Assembly (NCBI RefSeq): GCF_000009265.1
Contig: NC_008380.1
Location: forward strand, 1,927,501 to 1,991,500
DNA: 64,000 nucleotides
DNA from: Rhizobium johnstonii 3841
GTDB lineage: Bacteria; Pseudomonadota; Alphaproteobacteria; Rhizobiales; Rhizobiaceae
Direction of reading: 5' to 3'
Positions 1 to 8,338 of the stretch are shown here, piece after piece; position 1 is the stretch's first letter; each line of letters starts with the position of its first letter. The translations under genes and the position numbers were made by a program. The notes below the pieces were generated by a model that saw nothing but the letters and a program-made list of their open reading frames with translations, had not been told where the DNA came from and made no database searches.

Positions 1-408
1 GAGGAGTTCGGCGGCGTATTCGTGCAGGCGACGAAACCAACGAAGCTTGTAATCGAACTTTGCTCCTGGGAACGGATTGCCGTTGGGAAGATACAGGCAT
101 CCGACCAGGATGCCGTCGACGGCGCCTTCGATATACCGGCTGTGAGTATCGTCAGGATCGCCGGGAAGACCGCGCCGCGTCAGGATCGGTATCTTGCCTT
201 TTGCCAGGATCGCAACCCCATTCCAGGATCTCTGCCCGTGCCAGATGGCGCCGTAGCCGGCTCGTTCGATCTCCTTTCGCGGAAACCTGGCATCGTCTGT
301 CTTCAGTTCCTGGAGGCAGACCACATCAGGGGTATCCTCCTTGAGCCAGCGCGACAGGATGTCCAACCGTCCATTGATCCCGTTGACGTTGTAGGTTGCG
401 ATTTTCAT
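1..408 (-). CDS. xthA: Exodeoxyribonuclease III, 3' end cut by window edge
   Basis: The minus strand reads from ATG at 408 to the edge without a stop, giving the first 136 residues of an ExoIII/AP-endonuclease of the exonuclease-endonuclease-phosphatase fold. The start MKIATYNVNGIN and the block VVCLQELKTDD are diagnostic. Asn7 and Glu34 are the expected metal-site residues, and the YLPNGNP block follows later. The family repairs abasic sites and trims 3' ends in the cytoplasm. The catalytic Asp and His near the C-terminus lie outside the window, so integrity cannot be judged. Confidence 0.93.
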   Translation of the reverse strand, partial: MKIATYNVNGINGRLDILSRWLKEDTPDVVCLQELKTDDARFPRKEIERAGYGAIWHGQRSWNGVAILAKGKIPILTRRGLPGDPDDTHSRYIEGAVDGILVGCLYLPNGNPFPGAKFDYKLRWFRRLHEYAAELL

Positions 409-576
409 GAGACCCCCGGAAGTCGAAGCACGGACAGGCTCTAGAAACGCTCCCGAGTTTCCTCCTCAGGAAATCCCGCCCGCAATCGTCCTAGTGGAGG
501 CGGTTCTCCACACCGTAATGGTGCGCCGGTCGAATCCTCTCGGGGTGATCGAGCGAGCCGACAGTCACTTGGCTCC

Positions 577-1074
577 TCAACGCGTCGCGCCGAAGACGAA
601 GGCGATGCCGGCGACGATGGCTGCGGCTGTCAGCGGCTGCCGGCGTATGCGATCCTCGAGGTCATGGATGAATGTGCGTGCTTCCGCCTTTGCCAGGCGG
701 GCTGTTCCAGAAGCCAGCTCCGAAGCAGATTCAGCCATCCGACCGGCTTCCTTCTGAAGCGCGCGCATTTCTTCGCGATCCACATCAAATCTCTCTGAGG
801 AGTGTGCGGTTTCGCCGCTTGAGCGCAGGGCTTGATCCACAAGTGGAAACTCCTCGTCCAGCCTGGTGGCATCTGGCTCCCGCTTCACACGCTCGGCCGC
901 CTCGACGTCGCTGCGGCCGGCGGGAATGGAGGTGTGGGTGGCTGACACCGGGTCGGACGCCGGAAAGGTATCCTCGATTGCTTTGTCGAGTTCGCCTTTT
1001 CGCGCCTGCTTCCGCTGCTCTGCCTGCTCTTGTCGCATCGACTGGACTGCGGGGGAGTCATTGGGATTTGCCAT
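577..1074 (-). CDS. ElaB/YqjD-like membrane-anchored stress protein
   Basis: 165 residues. A hydrophilic, charged N-terminal half contains the block AIEDTFPASDPVS, which recurs in small rhizobial stress proteins. An amphipathic helical region (about 90-140) is followed by one C-terminal hydrophobic segment (about 148-162, AAAIVAGIAFVFGA). This resembles the DUF883/ElaB/YqjD arrangement, where a tail anchor holds a helical domain at the inner membrane. A GAGGAAA ribosome site precedes ATG at 1074. An imperfect GGAAC motif lies upstream at 1115-1119, so general-stress control is possible but not shown. Family assignment is tentative. Confidence 0.72.
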   Translation of the reverse strand: MANPNDSPAVQSMRQEQAEQRKQARKGELDKAIEDTFPASDPVSATHTSIPAGRSDVEAAERVKREPDATRLDEEFPLVDQALRSSGETAHSSERFDVDREEMRALQKEAGRMAESASELASGTARLAKAEARTFIHDLEDRIRRQPLTAAAIVAGIAFVFGATR

Positions 1075-1295
1075 TGGGGTTTCCTCTGTTGCACTTCCAC
1101 AATCAAAGCGACGACAGGCAAAGAAGTTCCATAGATGCTGCCGCGCTTAACACCGAAAGGATTGAACAGAGGTCAGCAAACTCGCGCTTACGATGACATT
1201 GTACGGCCTTTTCCGATGACGAGCATTGCAATCGGGGCACGCCGGACCAAAGTCTTGCCGGCGCCTACTACCTAGGTCGGTTGCATTCTTTACGC

Positions 1296-1320
1296 GGAAC
1301 AGCGAGAAATCTCATACGTC
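1296..1320 (+). promoter_or_regulatory. EcfG-type general stress promoter (putative)
   Basis: GGAAC at 1296-1300 is followed after 16 bases by CGTC at 1317-1320. This is one base off the GGAAC-N16/17-CGTT consensus of alphaproteobacterial EcfG sigma factors. It lies 40 bp before the Gly/Asn-rich gene. Confidence 0.5.
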
Positions 1321-1360
1321 ATATATTGAACCGCGAGGAACGCACGAACGAGGCTATGGC

Positions 1361-1861
1361 ATGAGTATCCGGAAACGCGATTTTCTAAGATTGGGCAGCG
1401 GCGCCGCGGTCGCCCTCGTCGCTGCCGTATTGCCAGCCGGTTTGAATTTCGGCGGTTCCCTTCCTGTTCTGGCGTTGGACATTGCGCTGGCAAAGGACGG
1501 CAACAACGGGAATGGCAATGGCAATGGAGGAGGGAATGGCAACGGCAACGGCGGCGGTAATGGCAACGGGGGAGGGAATGGCAACGGTGGCGGCAACGGC
1601 AACAGCGGTTCCGGGAATGGCAATGGGGGGAATTCCTCCGGTGGTGGAGGATCTTCTACCTCGAGCACAGGATCGTCAGCAGGATCGGGAGCGAGAGCGA
1701 CATCAGCGTCCGATGGCTCGATCGACGTCCGTCATTCGAATGGCATCACTGAAGTCCTGCAGCGCGGTCGCTACATTATGAAGGACTCGAAGGGCCGGAC
1801 GATTATAAATCGACAGGCGACGGCCAACGATGCTCGCCGGCTGAGCCGCTTTCTTCGCTGA
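1361..1861 (+). CDS. Exported Gly/Asn-repeat protein
   Basis: 166 residues from ATG 1361. The N-terminus has RKRDFLRLG followed by a long Ala/Val hydrophobic stretch, so it is a Sec or KR-variant Tat signal. The middle (about residues 48-90) is a low-complexity run of Gly-Asn units, then a Ser/Gly-rich linker. A compact charged tail follows (DGSIDVRHSNGITEVLQ onward) with no repeat. An upstream in-frame start at 1226 would put untypical sequence before the signal peptide, so 1361 is preferred. The function is unknown; a surface or periplasmic structural role under stress is inference from the promoter and composition. Confidence 0.72.
   Translation: MSIRKRDFLRLGSGAAVALVAAVLPAGLNFGGSLPVLALDIALAKDGNNGNGNGNGGGNGNGNGGGNGNGGGNGNGGGNGNSGSGNGNGGNSSGGGGSSTSSTGSSAGSGARATSASDGSIDVRHSNGITEVLQRGRYIMKDSKGRTIINRQATANDARRLSRFLR
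1504..1632 (+). repeat. Tandem Gly-Asn coding repeats
   Basis: Imperfect 6- to 15-bp units of the type GGCAAYGG / GGNGGNAAY repeat through the middle of the exported Gly/Asn-rich gene. Copy number is likely to vary between strains by slippage. Confidence 0.75.
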
Positions 1862-1888
1862 AGCGTGATAGTCGGGCGATAAGCTTTT

Positions 1889-2512
1889 TCAGCGGCGTTC
1901 GCGCCATTGTAGAGCCGCTTCAGTCCTGTTCGAGGCGCCTAGCTTGCTCAGAATCTGGGTCATGTGGTGCTTCACAGTCTTTTCCTGCAGGCTGAGACGC
2001 AAGCCGATATGCTTGTTTGACAAGCCTTGAGCGACAAGATCCATCACCTCGCGTTCCCGTGGCGTCAGGCTGTTTTTTTCGGGGGTTCCGCCATGCAGCG
2101 AATTCTCCATGACTTTCGCCGACATCGTCGGCGAGATATATCGCGAGCCACGCAGGACGGTTTGGATTGCTTCGGCGAGGCCACGCGAACCAACACCTTT
2201 CAGAACATAACCCATCGCGCCCCGTTGCAGAGCTCCCAGTAACGTGTCCACCTCCTCGGATACGGTCAACATCAGCACTTTCGTTGTAGGGCTCCGCGCC
2301 AGGACGTCACTGATCGCAGACAGCCCGCCGCCGGGCATCGAGACATCGAGGAGCATGATGTCGGGATGGTTGTCCGAAGCGATCATCGCCGCGTCATCGC
2401 TGCTGGCCCCCTCGCCAACCACGATAAAGCCGCTGATCTCGGAGAGGCTGCGCGTTACGCCCTCGCGAAAAAGCGGATGATCGTCCACGACGCCGATGGT
2501 GATTGCTGTCAT
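1889..2512 (-). CDS. NarL/FixJ-family response regulator
   Basis: 207 residues from ATG 2512. The receiver domain (about 4-120) has the acidic pair DD at 10-11, phospho-acceptor Asp56 (LLDVSMPG), the T in LTVSEE and Lys in VLKGVG. A LuxR-type helix-turn-helix follows (about 142-205, LTPREREVMDLVAQGLSNKHIG). It starts two bases after the stop of the sensor kinase at 2515-3903, so the two form one operon and a cognate pair. A much longer reading to 2992 runs through the kinase gene and is not real. The signal sensed is unknown. Confidence 0.93.
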   Translation of the reverse strand: MTAITIGVVDDHPLFREGVTRSLSEISGFIVVGEGASSDDAAMIASDNHPDIMLLDVSMPGGGLSAISDVLARSPTTKVLMLTVSEEVDTLLGALQRGAMGYVLKGVGSRGLAEAIQTVLRGSRYISPTMSAKVMENSLHGGTPEKNSLTPREREVMDLVAQGLSNKHIGLRLSLQEKTVKHHMTQILSKLGASNRTEAALQWRERR

Positions 2513-2514
2513 CC

Positions 2515-3903
2515 CTACTCTCCCACTTCCATTGGCTCGAAGATCATGGTCACGGTCGTTCCTCCTTCGCCTGTCTTGATATCGAAGGATCCTCCCAGGC
2601 TGTCGATGCGCTCCCGCAACCCCACGAGGCCGAGGCTCGTTGGTCTCACTTCGGTCGGATCGAAGCCGTCGCCGCGATCGCTGACCTCGACACGGACATG
2701 ACCCTTGTGCGAGACGGCCCTGACCGTCTGCTGAACGCCGCCGCCGTGGCGATAAGCGTTGTTCAAGGCTTCCTGAACGAAACGATAGATACAGATCTTC
2801 ACGGCGGGGGGAAGTTCCGGTCCATCCTCGTCGATAACAGTTTCGACATGGCTTTCGGTCTTGTGTTGATGCACGTCGACGACCCGCGTGACGATCTCGG
2901 TGATCGAGGACTTCTCGATCTGCGGAAGCACCAGTCCGCTGCAGATATTGCGGATCTCCGTCATCGCTTCGGCAAGGCTCGAGCGTATCCACGCAAGTTC
3001 CTTCTCACGCGCTTCGGGCTGGGTGGACGCATTGATCAACACGTCGCTGTCCAGGCGCAATGAGGCATAGGCGATGTGCTGGGCCGGACCGTCGTGCAGA
3101 TCGGCACCGATGCTGCGCAAATATGTTTCGTTCAGCGCTGCCGCACGCTGGGAGGCGCGCTGCAGGCGCCGCTGAAGTCCGCGGTTTTCCGCCAGCAGCG
3201 CAGACAGTTCGGTGACCCGTTCTTTGAGATCCTTGCGCTGTGCCTCGATCGTGCGGCTACCCCGGAACACCAGAACGGAAAGAACAAGGAAAAAGGTCGC
3301 CGTCAGAGCGGCGACGGCGCCCCAGCTCCTGAGCCTGGCATGCGCCAGACTATCGCCCAGTCCTTCTGCTGTCTCGTAGAACTCAAGGACGGCGACCGCC
3401 TGTCCGGACCAAGGCTGGAGCACCGGATTATAGATCTCCATCAGCGGCTTGCCGAGCGCGCGCTCCTTGTCGCTTTCCGGATCGCTGGCGATTTCGTAGC
3501 GCGCGACGAGAGATCCTGCGAATGCCCTCTGCAGCTTGTCGCTGACCGCAAACGTCTTGCCTACCAGCTCCTTCTCGTTCGAATAGAGGATGGTGCCGTC
3601 GCTTCGCCACAGCTTGAACGAAACAAGGCGTTTGCCGAGTGCACCTTGACCGAGCGTCTCGTCCAGAGCCTGAGCACTCGCGTCGTCCAGCAGCGACTCG
3701 GTTTGCATATTGGGAAGGAGCGGCGCGATCACGCTGTCCACATAAAGCGCCGTCGCCGCGCCCGAATTGTGGATGACGGTCTCCTCGATGAGATGGCTCA
3801 CAAAAAAGCCGACCACGAACATGGCGGCAATCGATATGAGTCCACCCGCGATGAAGAACTGGGAGGCGAGTGAGCGGGCATTCCAGCGGCGAAGCCAATT
3901 CAT
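2515..3903 (-). CDS. NarX/DegS-type sensor histidine kinase
   Basis: 462 residues. Two membrane helices (about 13-35 and 195-215) flank a periplasmic sensor region of about 150 residues. A coiled coil (about 218-265) leads into a HisKA_3 domain whose H-box is GADLHDGPAQH, with the phospho-acceptor His in it. The N-box IYRFVQEALNNAYRHG and G-box SDRGDGFDP form the ATPase lid of the HPK7 class. It is transcribed ahead of, and almost touching, the response regulator at 1889-2512. No recognisable ligand domain sits in the periplasmic part, so the stimulus cannot be named. Confidence 0.94.
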   Translation of the reverse strand: MNWLRRWNARSLASQFFIAGGLISIAAMFVVGFFVSHLIEETVIHNSGAATALYVDSVIAPLLPNMQTESLLDDASAQALDETLGQGALGKRLVSFKLWRSDGTILYSNEKELVGKTFAVSDKLQRAFAGSLVARYEIASDPESDKERALGKPLMEIYNPVLQPWSGQAVAVLEFYETAEGLGDSLAHARLRSWGAVAALTATFFLVLSVLVFRGSRTIEAQRKDLKERVTELSALLAENRGLQRRLQRASQRAAALNETYLRSIGADLHDGPAQHIAYASLRLDSDVLINASTQPEAREKELAWIRSSLAEAMTEIRNICSGLVLPQIEKSSITEIVTRVVDVHQHKTESHVETVIDEDGPELPPAVKICIYRFVQEALNNAYRHGGGVQQTVRAVSHKGHVRVEVSDRGDGFDPTEVRPTSLGLVGLRERIDSLGGSFDIKTGEGGTTVTMIFEPMEVGE

Positions 3904-3965
3904 TTTGATACCGGTAAGAGACTGCCTAATTAACCTACCGCGTCTTTAGAGTTTTCCAAACAGCA

Positions 3966-4142
3966 TCAGGGCACATTCCTGGTGTCGAACACCTCGGCGC
4001 CTCTTATGCTCTGTGTCAACCCGACGGTATCGCCGGATATGGCTGCGCCGAAGATGTAGAGAAGAGTGGCCAGAACGATAACAAGTGCGAAGACGGACGC
4101 GTTACAGGCGTCATTCACTCGGGATCTATGACTCTGGTTCAT
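3966..4142 (-). CDS. Small single-pass membrane protein
   Basis: 58 residues from ATG 4142, preceded by GAAGGAGATCC at good spacing. That decides against the longer reading from 4190, which would also overlap the promoter. One transmembrane helix (about 17-40, ASVFALVIVLATLLYIFGAAISG) is followed by a short soluble tail ending in FDTRNVP. A strong GGAAC-N17-CGTT stress-type promoter lies just upstream. Function unknown. Confidence 0.68.
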   Translation of the reverse strand: MNQSHRSRVNDACNASVFALVIVLATLLYIFGAAISGDTVGLTQSIRGAEVFDTRNVP

Positions 4143-4169
4143 GTTTGGATCTCCTTCAATATCGTTCGA

Positions 4170-4195
4170 AACGGCGCGAGTCCGACGCACGTTCC
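4170..4195 (-). promoter_or_regulatory. EcfG-type general stress promoter
   Basis: On the minus strand GGAAC (4191-4195) is separated by 17 bases from CGTT (4170-4173). This exactly matches the alphaproteobacterial EcfG consensus and is 28 bp before the small membrane protein. Confidence 0.65.
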
Positions 4196-4315
4196 ACCTC
4201 AGGGACTTCGGTCCGACAGGGTTGGGACCAAGGTCTGACCCCAGTAGACATCAGTAGATTCAGGCATATTTCTTGACCGACGACCCGGGTTTGGAGGCTT
4301 TGAGTGGAGATTTCC

Positions 4316-5155
4316 ATGGATATCGAAGGCGCCACCCGCGCCGCATCGGGCTCTTCTATCGCGCCGTTCGAGGAAGGCGTCGCCGAGCTTTACGAGACCC
4401 TTCTCGTGCCGATCCTTTTCGAACCCTATGCCTCGGAGATGGCAATCGTCGCCGACCGGTCCAAACCCGGCAGCGTTCTCGAGGTCGCTGCGGGGACCGG
4501 CGCCTTGACACGCGCTCTGCGGGCGACGCTTGATCCGGCAACGGAGATCGTTGCCACCGATCTCAGCCAGGCGATGATTGACGTTGGCGCGCCATCGCTG
4601 ACGATGTCGCGGACTCACTGGATGCACGCCGATGCACAAAATCTGCCGTTCGCGCCTTCGATGTTCGACCTCGTCGTCTGCCAGTTCGGCGTGATGTTCT
4701 TTCCGGATAAGTTGAAGGCCTATGGCGAGGCTAAAAGAGTGTTGCGGAGCGGAGGTCGTTTTCTGTTTTCAACGTGGGGCTCACTCTCGGCCAACGACTT
4801 CGCAAGATGTGTGGACGAATGTCTGGCGAGCCTTTTCCCGTCGGACCCACCGGATTTTCTAAGGCGCTTGCCATATTCCTACGTCGACCCCCGCCTCATC
4901 AAGGCAGACGTGGCTTCGGCGGGATTTGAGGCAGTTTCCTGCGATCGGGTCAAGTTGACCTCCGTCGCTGCCACCGCGCACGACGTCGCTGCGGCCTTCT
5001 GCCAAGGCACTCCGCTCAGGAGAGAGATCGAATGGCGGGCGCCCGAGCACATTTCCGAGATAGTCGATGAGGTGGCTGAGCGGGTGGGATCGCGCCACGG
5101 GGCCCGTCCTTGCGGCGGCATGAGCGCGCTCATCGTCGCCGGCCGCGCTCCATAA
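4316..5155 (+). CDS. Class I SAM-dependent methyltransferase
   Basis: About 279 residues. Motif I of the Rossmann-fold methyltransferases is VLEVAAGTGALTRAL (near residue 57), followed by the acidic residue of motif II in IVATDLSQAM. The block DLVVCQFGVMFFPDK and the GGRFLFSTWG strand complete the UbiE/Methyltransf_11 core. The C-terminal third is a variable lid that probably sets the substrate. ATG 4316 and ATG 4304 are both possible; GTGGAGATTT before 4316 favours the later one. The neighbours give no substrate clue. Confidence 0.88.
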   Translation: MDIEGATRAASGSSIAPFEEGVAELYETLLVPILFEPYASEMAIVADRSKPGSVLEVAAGTGALTRALRATLDPATEIVATDLSQAMIDVGAPSLTMSRTHWMHADAQNLPFAPSMFDLVVCQFGVMFFPDKLKAYGEAKRVLRSGGRFLFSTWGSLSANDFARCVDECLASLFPSDPPDFLRRLPYSYVDPRLIKADVASAGFEAVSCDRVKLTSVAATAHDVAAAFCQGTPLRREIEWRAPEHISEIVDEVAERVGSRHGARPCGGMSALIVAGRAP

Positions 5156-5249
5156 CGCTCTCTGACGCAGGCTGGCCTGCCAATCACGCGATTCCCCCCG
5201 GATCGAATGCCCAAAAGTTTCGTCTGCCGGTATGAAGTCTCACCGGACC

Positions 5250-5516
5250 TCAGCGAGTGCGCTGCGCGAAGGAAGGTTCTTCTATTGCGCGGATGACGTG
5301 CCGCTCGATGTCAGAACAAGTCTCGTCGTATTCCCGTACCAGATTTGGATTGAACCGTCGCCGGCGCACTGCGTCGCGCGCTTCGACTGCCATCTGGTAG
5401 GCCTCGAAGAGTTCGAGCTGCAACGGGTCGCAGGCTGCCATGATCAGCTTCCGCATATGCGGCAAACGCATCGCCAGGCGCCGGCGTCCAGCTTCGCGGC
5501 GATTGGATCGTGCCAT
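5250..5516 (-). CDS. Hypothetical protein, basic and helical
   Basis: 88 residues, rich in Arg and Ala, with no signal peptide or membrane segment. The composition suggests a small helical cytoplasmic protein (LQLELFEAYQMAVEARDAVRRRRF, then an acidic helix with YDETCSDIERHVI). A purine-rich AGGAGACTGAAGGAG lies directly before ATG 5516; the proximal GGAG is too close and the distal one is at workable spacing. It converges on the methyltransferase gene. No family was recognised. Confidence 0.5.
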   Translation of the reverse strand: MARSNRREAGRRRLAMRLPHMRKLIMAACDPLQLELFEAYQMAVEARDAVRRRRFNPNLVREYDETCSDIERHVIRAIEEPSFAQRTR

Positions 5517-5644
5517 CTCCTTCAGTCTCCTGCCTATGCCCGTGTGTGCGGGGCCCTTTTAATCCTGAAATAGCGCCGGCAACGGGCATTGACATGGGTT
5601 TTAGGACCAAAGGCCGGGACCCATCGGACTGAGGTCCGGGGCGT

Positions 5645-5669
5645 GGAACGACCCTGCCTCCAGCAAGTT
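5645..5669 (+). promoter_or_regulatory. EcfG-type general stress promoter (putative)
   Basis: GGAAC (5645-5649), 16 bases, then AGTT (5666-5669), about 49 bp before the DUF1236 gene. It is a near match to GGAAC-N16/17-CGTT. Confidence 0.45.
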
Positions 5670-5717
5670 GGTTCGGCAGCGGTCACGAAGGCCGCCTCGA
5701 AACAGAAGGAGGAGAAA

Positions 5718-6116
5718 ATGCTCTCCAAGCTTATCGTCGGTGCAGTAGCTGCCACGACCCTGATGTCGGGCGTCGCATTCGCCCAGTCCTCGACCGTCAA
5801 TGGTGCCGCCGGTGGGGCGGTTACCGGTGCGATCGTCGGCGGGCCCGTTGGCGCTGCTGTCGGCGGCGTTGCCGGCGCAGTCGTTGGCACGGCGATTGAT
5901 CCGCCGCCGCAAAAGGTCATCACCTATGTCCGCGAGGCTCCGGCCCCGTCGGCGCGCGTGGTCGTCAAGGAGAAGGTTGTCGTCGGCCAGCCCCTGCCGG
6001 AGACGGTCGTCGTGACGCCTATTCCGGATGACCCGACCTATGCTTATGCAGTGGTCAACGATGAACGTGTCATCGTCGAGCCGTCGTCCCGCAAGGTGAT
6101 CCAGGTCATCAAGTGA
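5718..6116 (+). CDS. DUF1236 exported protein with glycine-zipper segment
   Basis: 132 residues from ATG 5718, preceded by AAGGAGGAG. A Sec signal peptide (residues 1-20, cleavage after GVAFA) is followed by a Gly/Ala/Val-rich segment (about 28-62) with regularly spaced glycines like a glycine zipper. The C-terminal DUF1236 domain carries the duplicated VVVTPIPDDPTYAYAVVNDERVIVEP pattern. DUF1236 proteins are periplasmic or outer-membrane associated in Rhizobiales and have no assigned reaction. The next gene carries the same C-terminal domain. Confidence 0.85.
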   Translation: MLSKLIVGAVAATTLMSGVAFAQSSTVNGAAGGAVTGAIVGGPVGAAVGGVAGAVVGTAIDPPPQKVITYVREAPAPSARVVVKEKVVVGQPLPETVVVTPIPDDPTYAYAVVNDERVIVEPSSRKVIQVIK

Positions 6117-6232
6117 CCTGATCCTACGCGGTCTCTGCCGCGTCTTGCCTCCCAATATCATCGTCAGAACCTGAGAACCGCCGCACGACGGACGATAGCG
6201 TCGTCGTGCGGCCAAAAAGCAGAGAGATTGTT

Positions 6233-7105
6233 ATGAAGACCAAGACACTCGCCGTACTGATGACGGCACTCTCGATCGGCGTTTCGCCGGTCGGTATCAT
6301 GTCCGCTACGGCGCAGGATGCACCGATTCTTCCCAAGAAGGGTGCTGCTCAAAACGACCAATCCAGCGGTGGCGCGACCCAGCAACCGGATGCGGGCGGT
6401 GCCTCCTCGGGCGGCGCGGGAGCATCGAGCGAGCAAGCCACGCAGCCTTCTGGCTCCGACGGAAGCTCGTCGGGTGCGTCGAGCGGAACCTCCACGGATA
6501 GATCTTCCGATCAGACGACAACCCAGCCCGGTGCTAAGACGCAGTCCGGAAGCTCGACCGAAACCGGCTCCGGTGCTGCAGGTACAGACGCCTCAGGCGG
6601 AGACCCGGACAGTTCGAAATCTTCCAAGTCGGGACAGTCCTCGACGGAAAGCCAGAAGCCCGCCGGCAGCCAGGACACTGGCACGTCGACCGGCTCCGGT
6701 GAAACCCAGAAGTCCGGCGACGTCAAGTCTTCCAGCGGCTCGACTGAGACCCAGTCGAACAGCAAGACGAAGGTGGAGAACAACAACACATCCGTCGACA
6801 GCAACACCGAGAACACCACGAAGACCGAGACGAGCAACACGACCAACGTGAACATCTCCGTCGAGCAGCAGACGGAAATCCGCAGCGTTGTGAAGGAGGT
6901 TCATGTCGAGCCGGTGCGGGAGGCGGACTTCACGGTCTCCGTCGGCACCACTATCCCGAAGAAGATCAGGCTCGAGCCGCTGCCGCCGCGGATCGTGGAA
7001 ATTGTACCGCAGTACAAGGCCTACCGTTTCTTCCTTCTCGCGGATGGCCGGATCGTCATCGTCGATCCTTCCGCATTCACGATCGTCTACATCATTTCGG
7101 CATAA
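6233..7105 (+). CDS. DUF1236 exported protein with long low-complexity linker
   Basis: 290 residues. A signal peptide (1-28, ending SATAQD) is followed by about 170 residues almost entirely of Ser, Gly, Thr, Gln, Asp and Lys. A DUF1236 domain follows at the C-terminus (about 205-290, with VEPVREADFTVSVGTTIPKKI and YKAYRFFLLADGRIVIVDP). The linker suggests an extended cell-envelope spacer holding the folded domain away from an anchor; this is inference. Tandem placement with the shorter DUF1236 gene upstream points to duplication and linker expansion. Confidence 0.83.
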   Translation: MKTKTLAVLMTALSIGVSPVGIMSATAQDAPILPKKGAAQNDQSSGGATQQPDAGGASSGGAGASSEQATQPSGSDGSSSGASSGTSTDRSSDQTTTQPGAKTQSGSSTETGSGAAGTDASGGDPDSSKSSKSGQSSTESQKPAGSQDTGTSTGSGETQKSGDVKSSSGSTETQSNSKTKVENNNTSVDSNTENTTKTETSNTTNVNISVEQQTEIRSVVKEVHVEPVREADFTVSVGTTIPKKIRLEPLPPRIVEIVPQYKAYRFFLLADGRIVIVDPSAFTIVYIISA

Positions 7106-7154
7106 CGAGCGGTGCCCGGCGGCGATCTCCGCCGCCGGGGCCGAGGAGAGGAAC

Positions 7155-7322
7155 ATGATCTATTCCGAAGAAAAATCCGGTGGTCTGGCCTTGCCGCTGA
7201 TCGTCATCCTGCTGGCAATGACCGGTATTCTCGGCGTGCTTGTCGCCACTGGCGACCGACATGACAGTACTGCCGGCCGCGTCTGGGTTCCACAGGCTCA
7301 CCAGCAGGGGTCGGGACAATGA
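7155..7322 (+). CDS. Small membrane protein coupled to BA14K gene
   Basis: 55 residues, too short for many gene finders. GAGGAGAGG precedes ATG 7155. One hydrophobic helix (about 10-31, LALPLIVILLAMTGILGVLVA) is followed by a polar tail. Its stop overlaps the next start as ATGA at 7319-7322, indicating translational coupling to the BA14K-type protein. Function unknown. Confidence 0.62.
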   Translation: MIYSEEKSGGLALPLIVILLAMTGILGVLVATGDRHDSTAGRVWVPQAHQQGSGQ

Positions 7323-7900
7323 AAGCCATCGCATCCGTTGCCTTTGGAATCTTAAGCTCGGTCGGGGTTTGCATGGCTGCTGTGTCTGTCGCGTCCCAAG
7401 TCGTGGCGGATTCCGAGTCCCACGCATTCAATGACCTTGCAGCGCCCGATCTCTGGACGACGACGCCGGTGAAAGTCGATCCTCGGCAGCAGCGCTATGA
7501 ACGAATTCCGCCTCTCTATTCCAGCTATGTCACCGAGGCATCGCCCGTCATCACCGCAAGGGCGAGGCCGGAACCCGTTCGCCCGACGGCCGAACGTCAG
7601 ACACCCCAGCCAGAATTTTCGGTCGAGCATCTTGCCTGGTGTGCGGACCGGTACCGCTCTTTCGATCCCGCGACCAACAGCTATCGATCCTATAGCGGCG
7701 AGACCCGCGAGTGCGCTTCGCCGTTCCAGCGGATCGTCGCCGGGGCCGATGAAGGCGTTGGCACGAAAGTGAATGCACAGGCGGCAGCCCGGTGCGCCGC
7801 TCGCTACAAGTCGTATCGACCGCAAGACAATACCTATCAACCATGGGACGGACCCCGGCGCAGCTGCGATGTGTCGGATCTCGTAGCAGTGAGCAACTGA
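7319..7900 (+). CDS. BA14K-family exported protein
   Basis: 193 residues with a signal peptide (1-30). The C-terminal half holds two copies of the BA14K-type motif: WCADRYRSFDPATNSYRSY followed by a Cys, and CAARYKSYRPQDNTYQPW followed by a Cys. Each has the Cys...RYRSY...G..R.C pattern. The founder is a Brucella immunoreactive protein with reported lectin-like activity; that function is not established here. Coupled by ATGA overlap to the small membrane protein, it belongs to the run of envelope genes at 5.7-7.9 kb. Confidence 0.82.
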   Translation: MKAIASVAFGILSSVGVCMAAVSVASQVVADSESHAFNDLAAPDLWTTTPVKVDPRQQRYERIPPLYSSYVTEASPVITARARPEPVRPTAERQTPQPEFSVEHLAWCADRYRSFDPATNSYRSYSGETRECASPFQRIVAGADEGVGTKVNAQAAARCAARYKSYRPQDNTYQPWDGPRRSCDVSDLVAVSN

Positions 7901-8010
7901 TGGGGTGGCGCGGTGCCTACCCGATTGCACGACCTGGCCAACCGGACTAAAGTCCGTGTTGCAAACGCTACGGTTGTGATACCTGGTTGCACGAGGGTTG
8001 GAGATCGGGG

Positions 8011-8325
8011 ATGGCGACGACGCTGATAACGGAAATCCAGCAGGCACAGACAAGGCTTCCGCTCTTGAGCCGGGCGGATCGGGGAGCCCTTATCGTTCGC
8101 ATCCTCCGTGAGCTGAAGACGCATCGGCGGGAGGTTCTCGGACATGTGCCGGCCGAGCGCTGCGTTTGGATCGACAGGCTGATCGCGTCCGTGTCCTCGA
8201 CGATTTCCGAAATCGCCAACATGCAGGACGCCGAGTTCAATCGCGTCTTGAGCGAGTTCGAAAAGCTTATGGCTACGCTCGATGACATTTCGCATGCCGA
8301 GAAGCGGTCGAAAACAATTCATTGA
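8011..8325 (+). CDS. Hypothetical helical protein
   Basis: 104 residues from ATG 8011, preceded by GGAGATCGGGG. It is predicted all-helical with no membrane segment: LLSRADRGALIVRILRELKTHR, then a helix around ERCVWIDRLIASVSS, then a heptad-like region ending in MATLDDISHAEKR. It may be a small regulatory or dimerising protein; no family was recognised. A TTG start at 7987 is possible but less likely. Confidence 0.5.
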   Translation: MATTLITEIQQAQTRLPLLSRADRGALIVRILRELKTHRREVLGHVPAERCVWIDRLIASVSSTISEIANMQDAEFNRVLSEFEKLMATLDDISHAEKRSKTIH

Positions 8326-8338
8326 GAGGGTCACCTCG

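Noticed and set aside
451..545. tRNA-like 3' half (GGTCGAATCC loop, TCCCGAG/CTCGGGG ends)
   Set aside because: The T-loop lacks one base, no D-arm can be drawn and the anticodon stem-loop has no proper U33, so it is not a functional tRNA. It may be chance or a very old remnant.
1504..1632. Repeats resembling a CRISPR or VNTR array
   Set aside because: Units are short, irregular, without spacers and lie in frame in a protein-coding gene.
2513..2992. N-terminal extension of the response regulator
   Set aside because: Runs through the kinase gene in another frame, with Arg-rich nonsense sequence; ATG 2512 gives the exact domain start.
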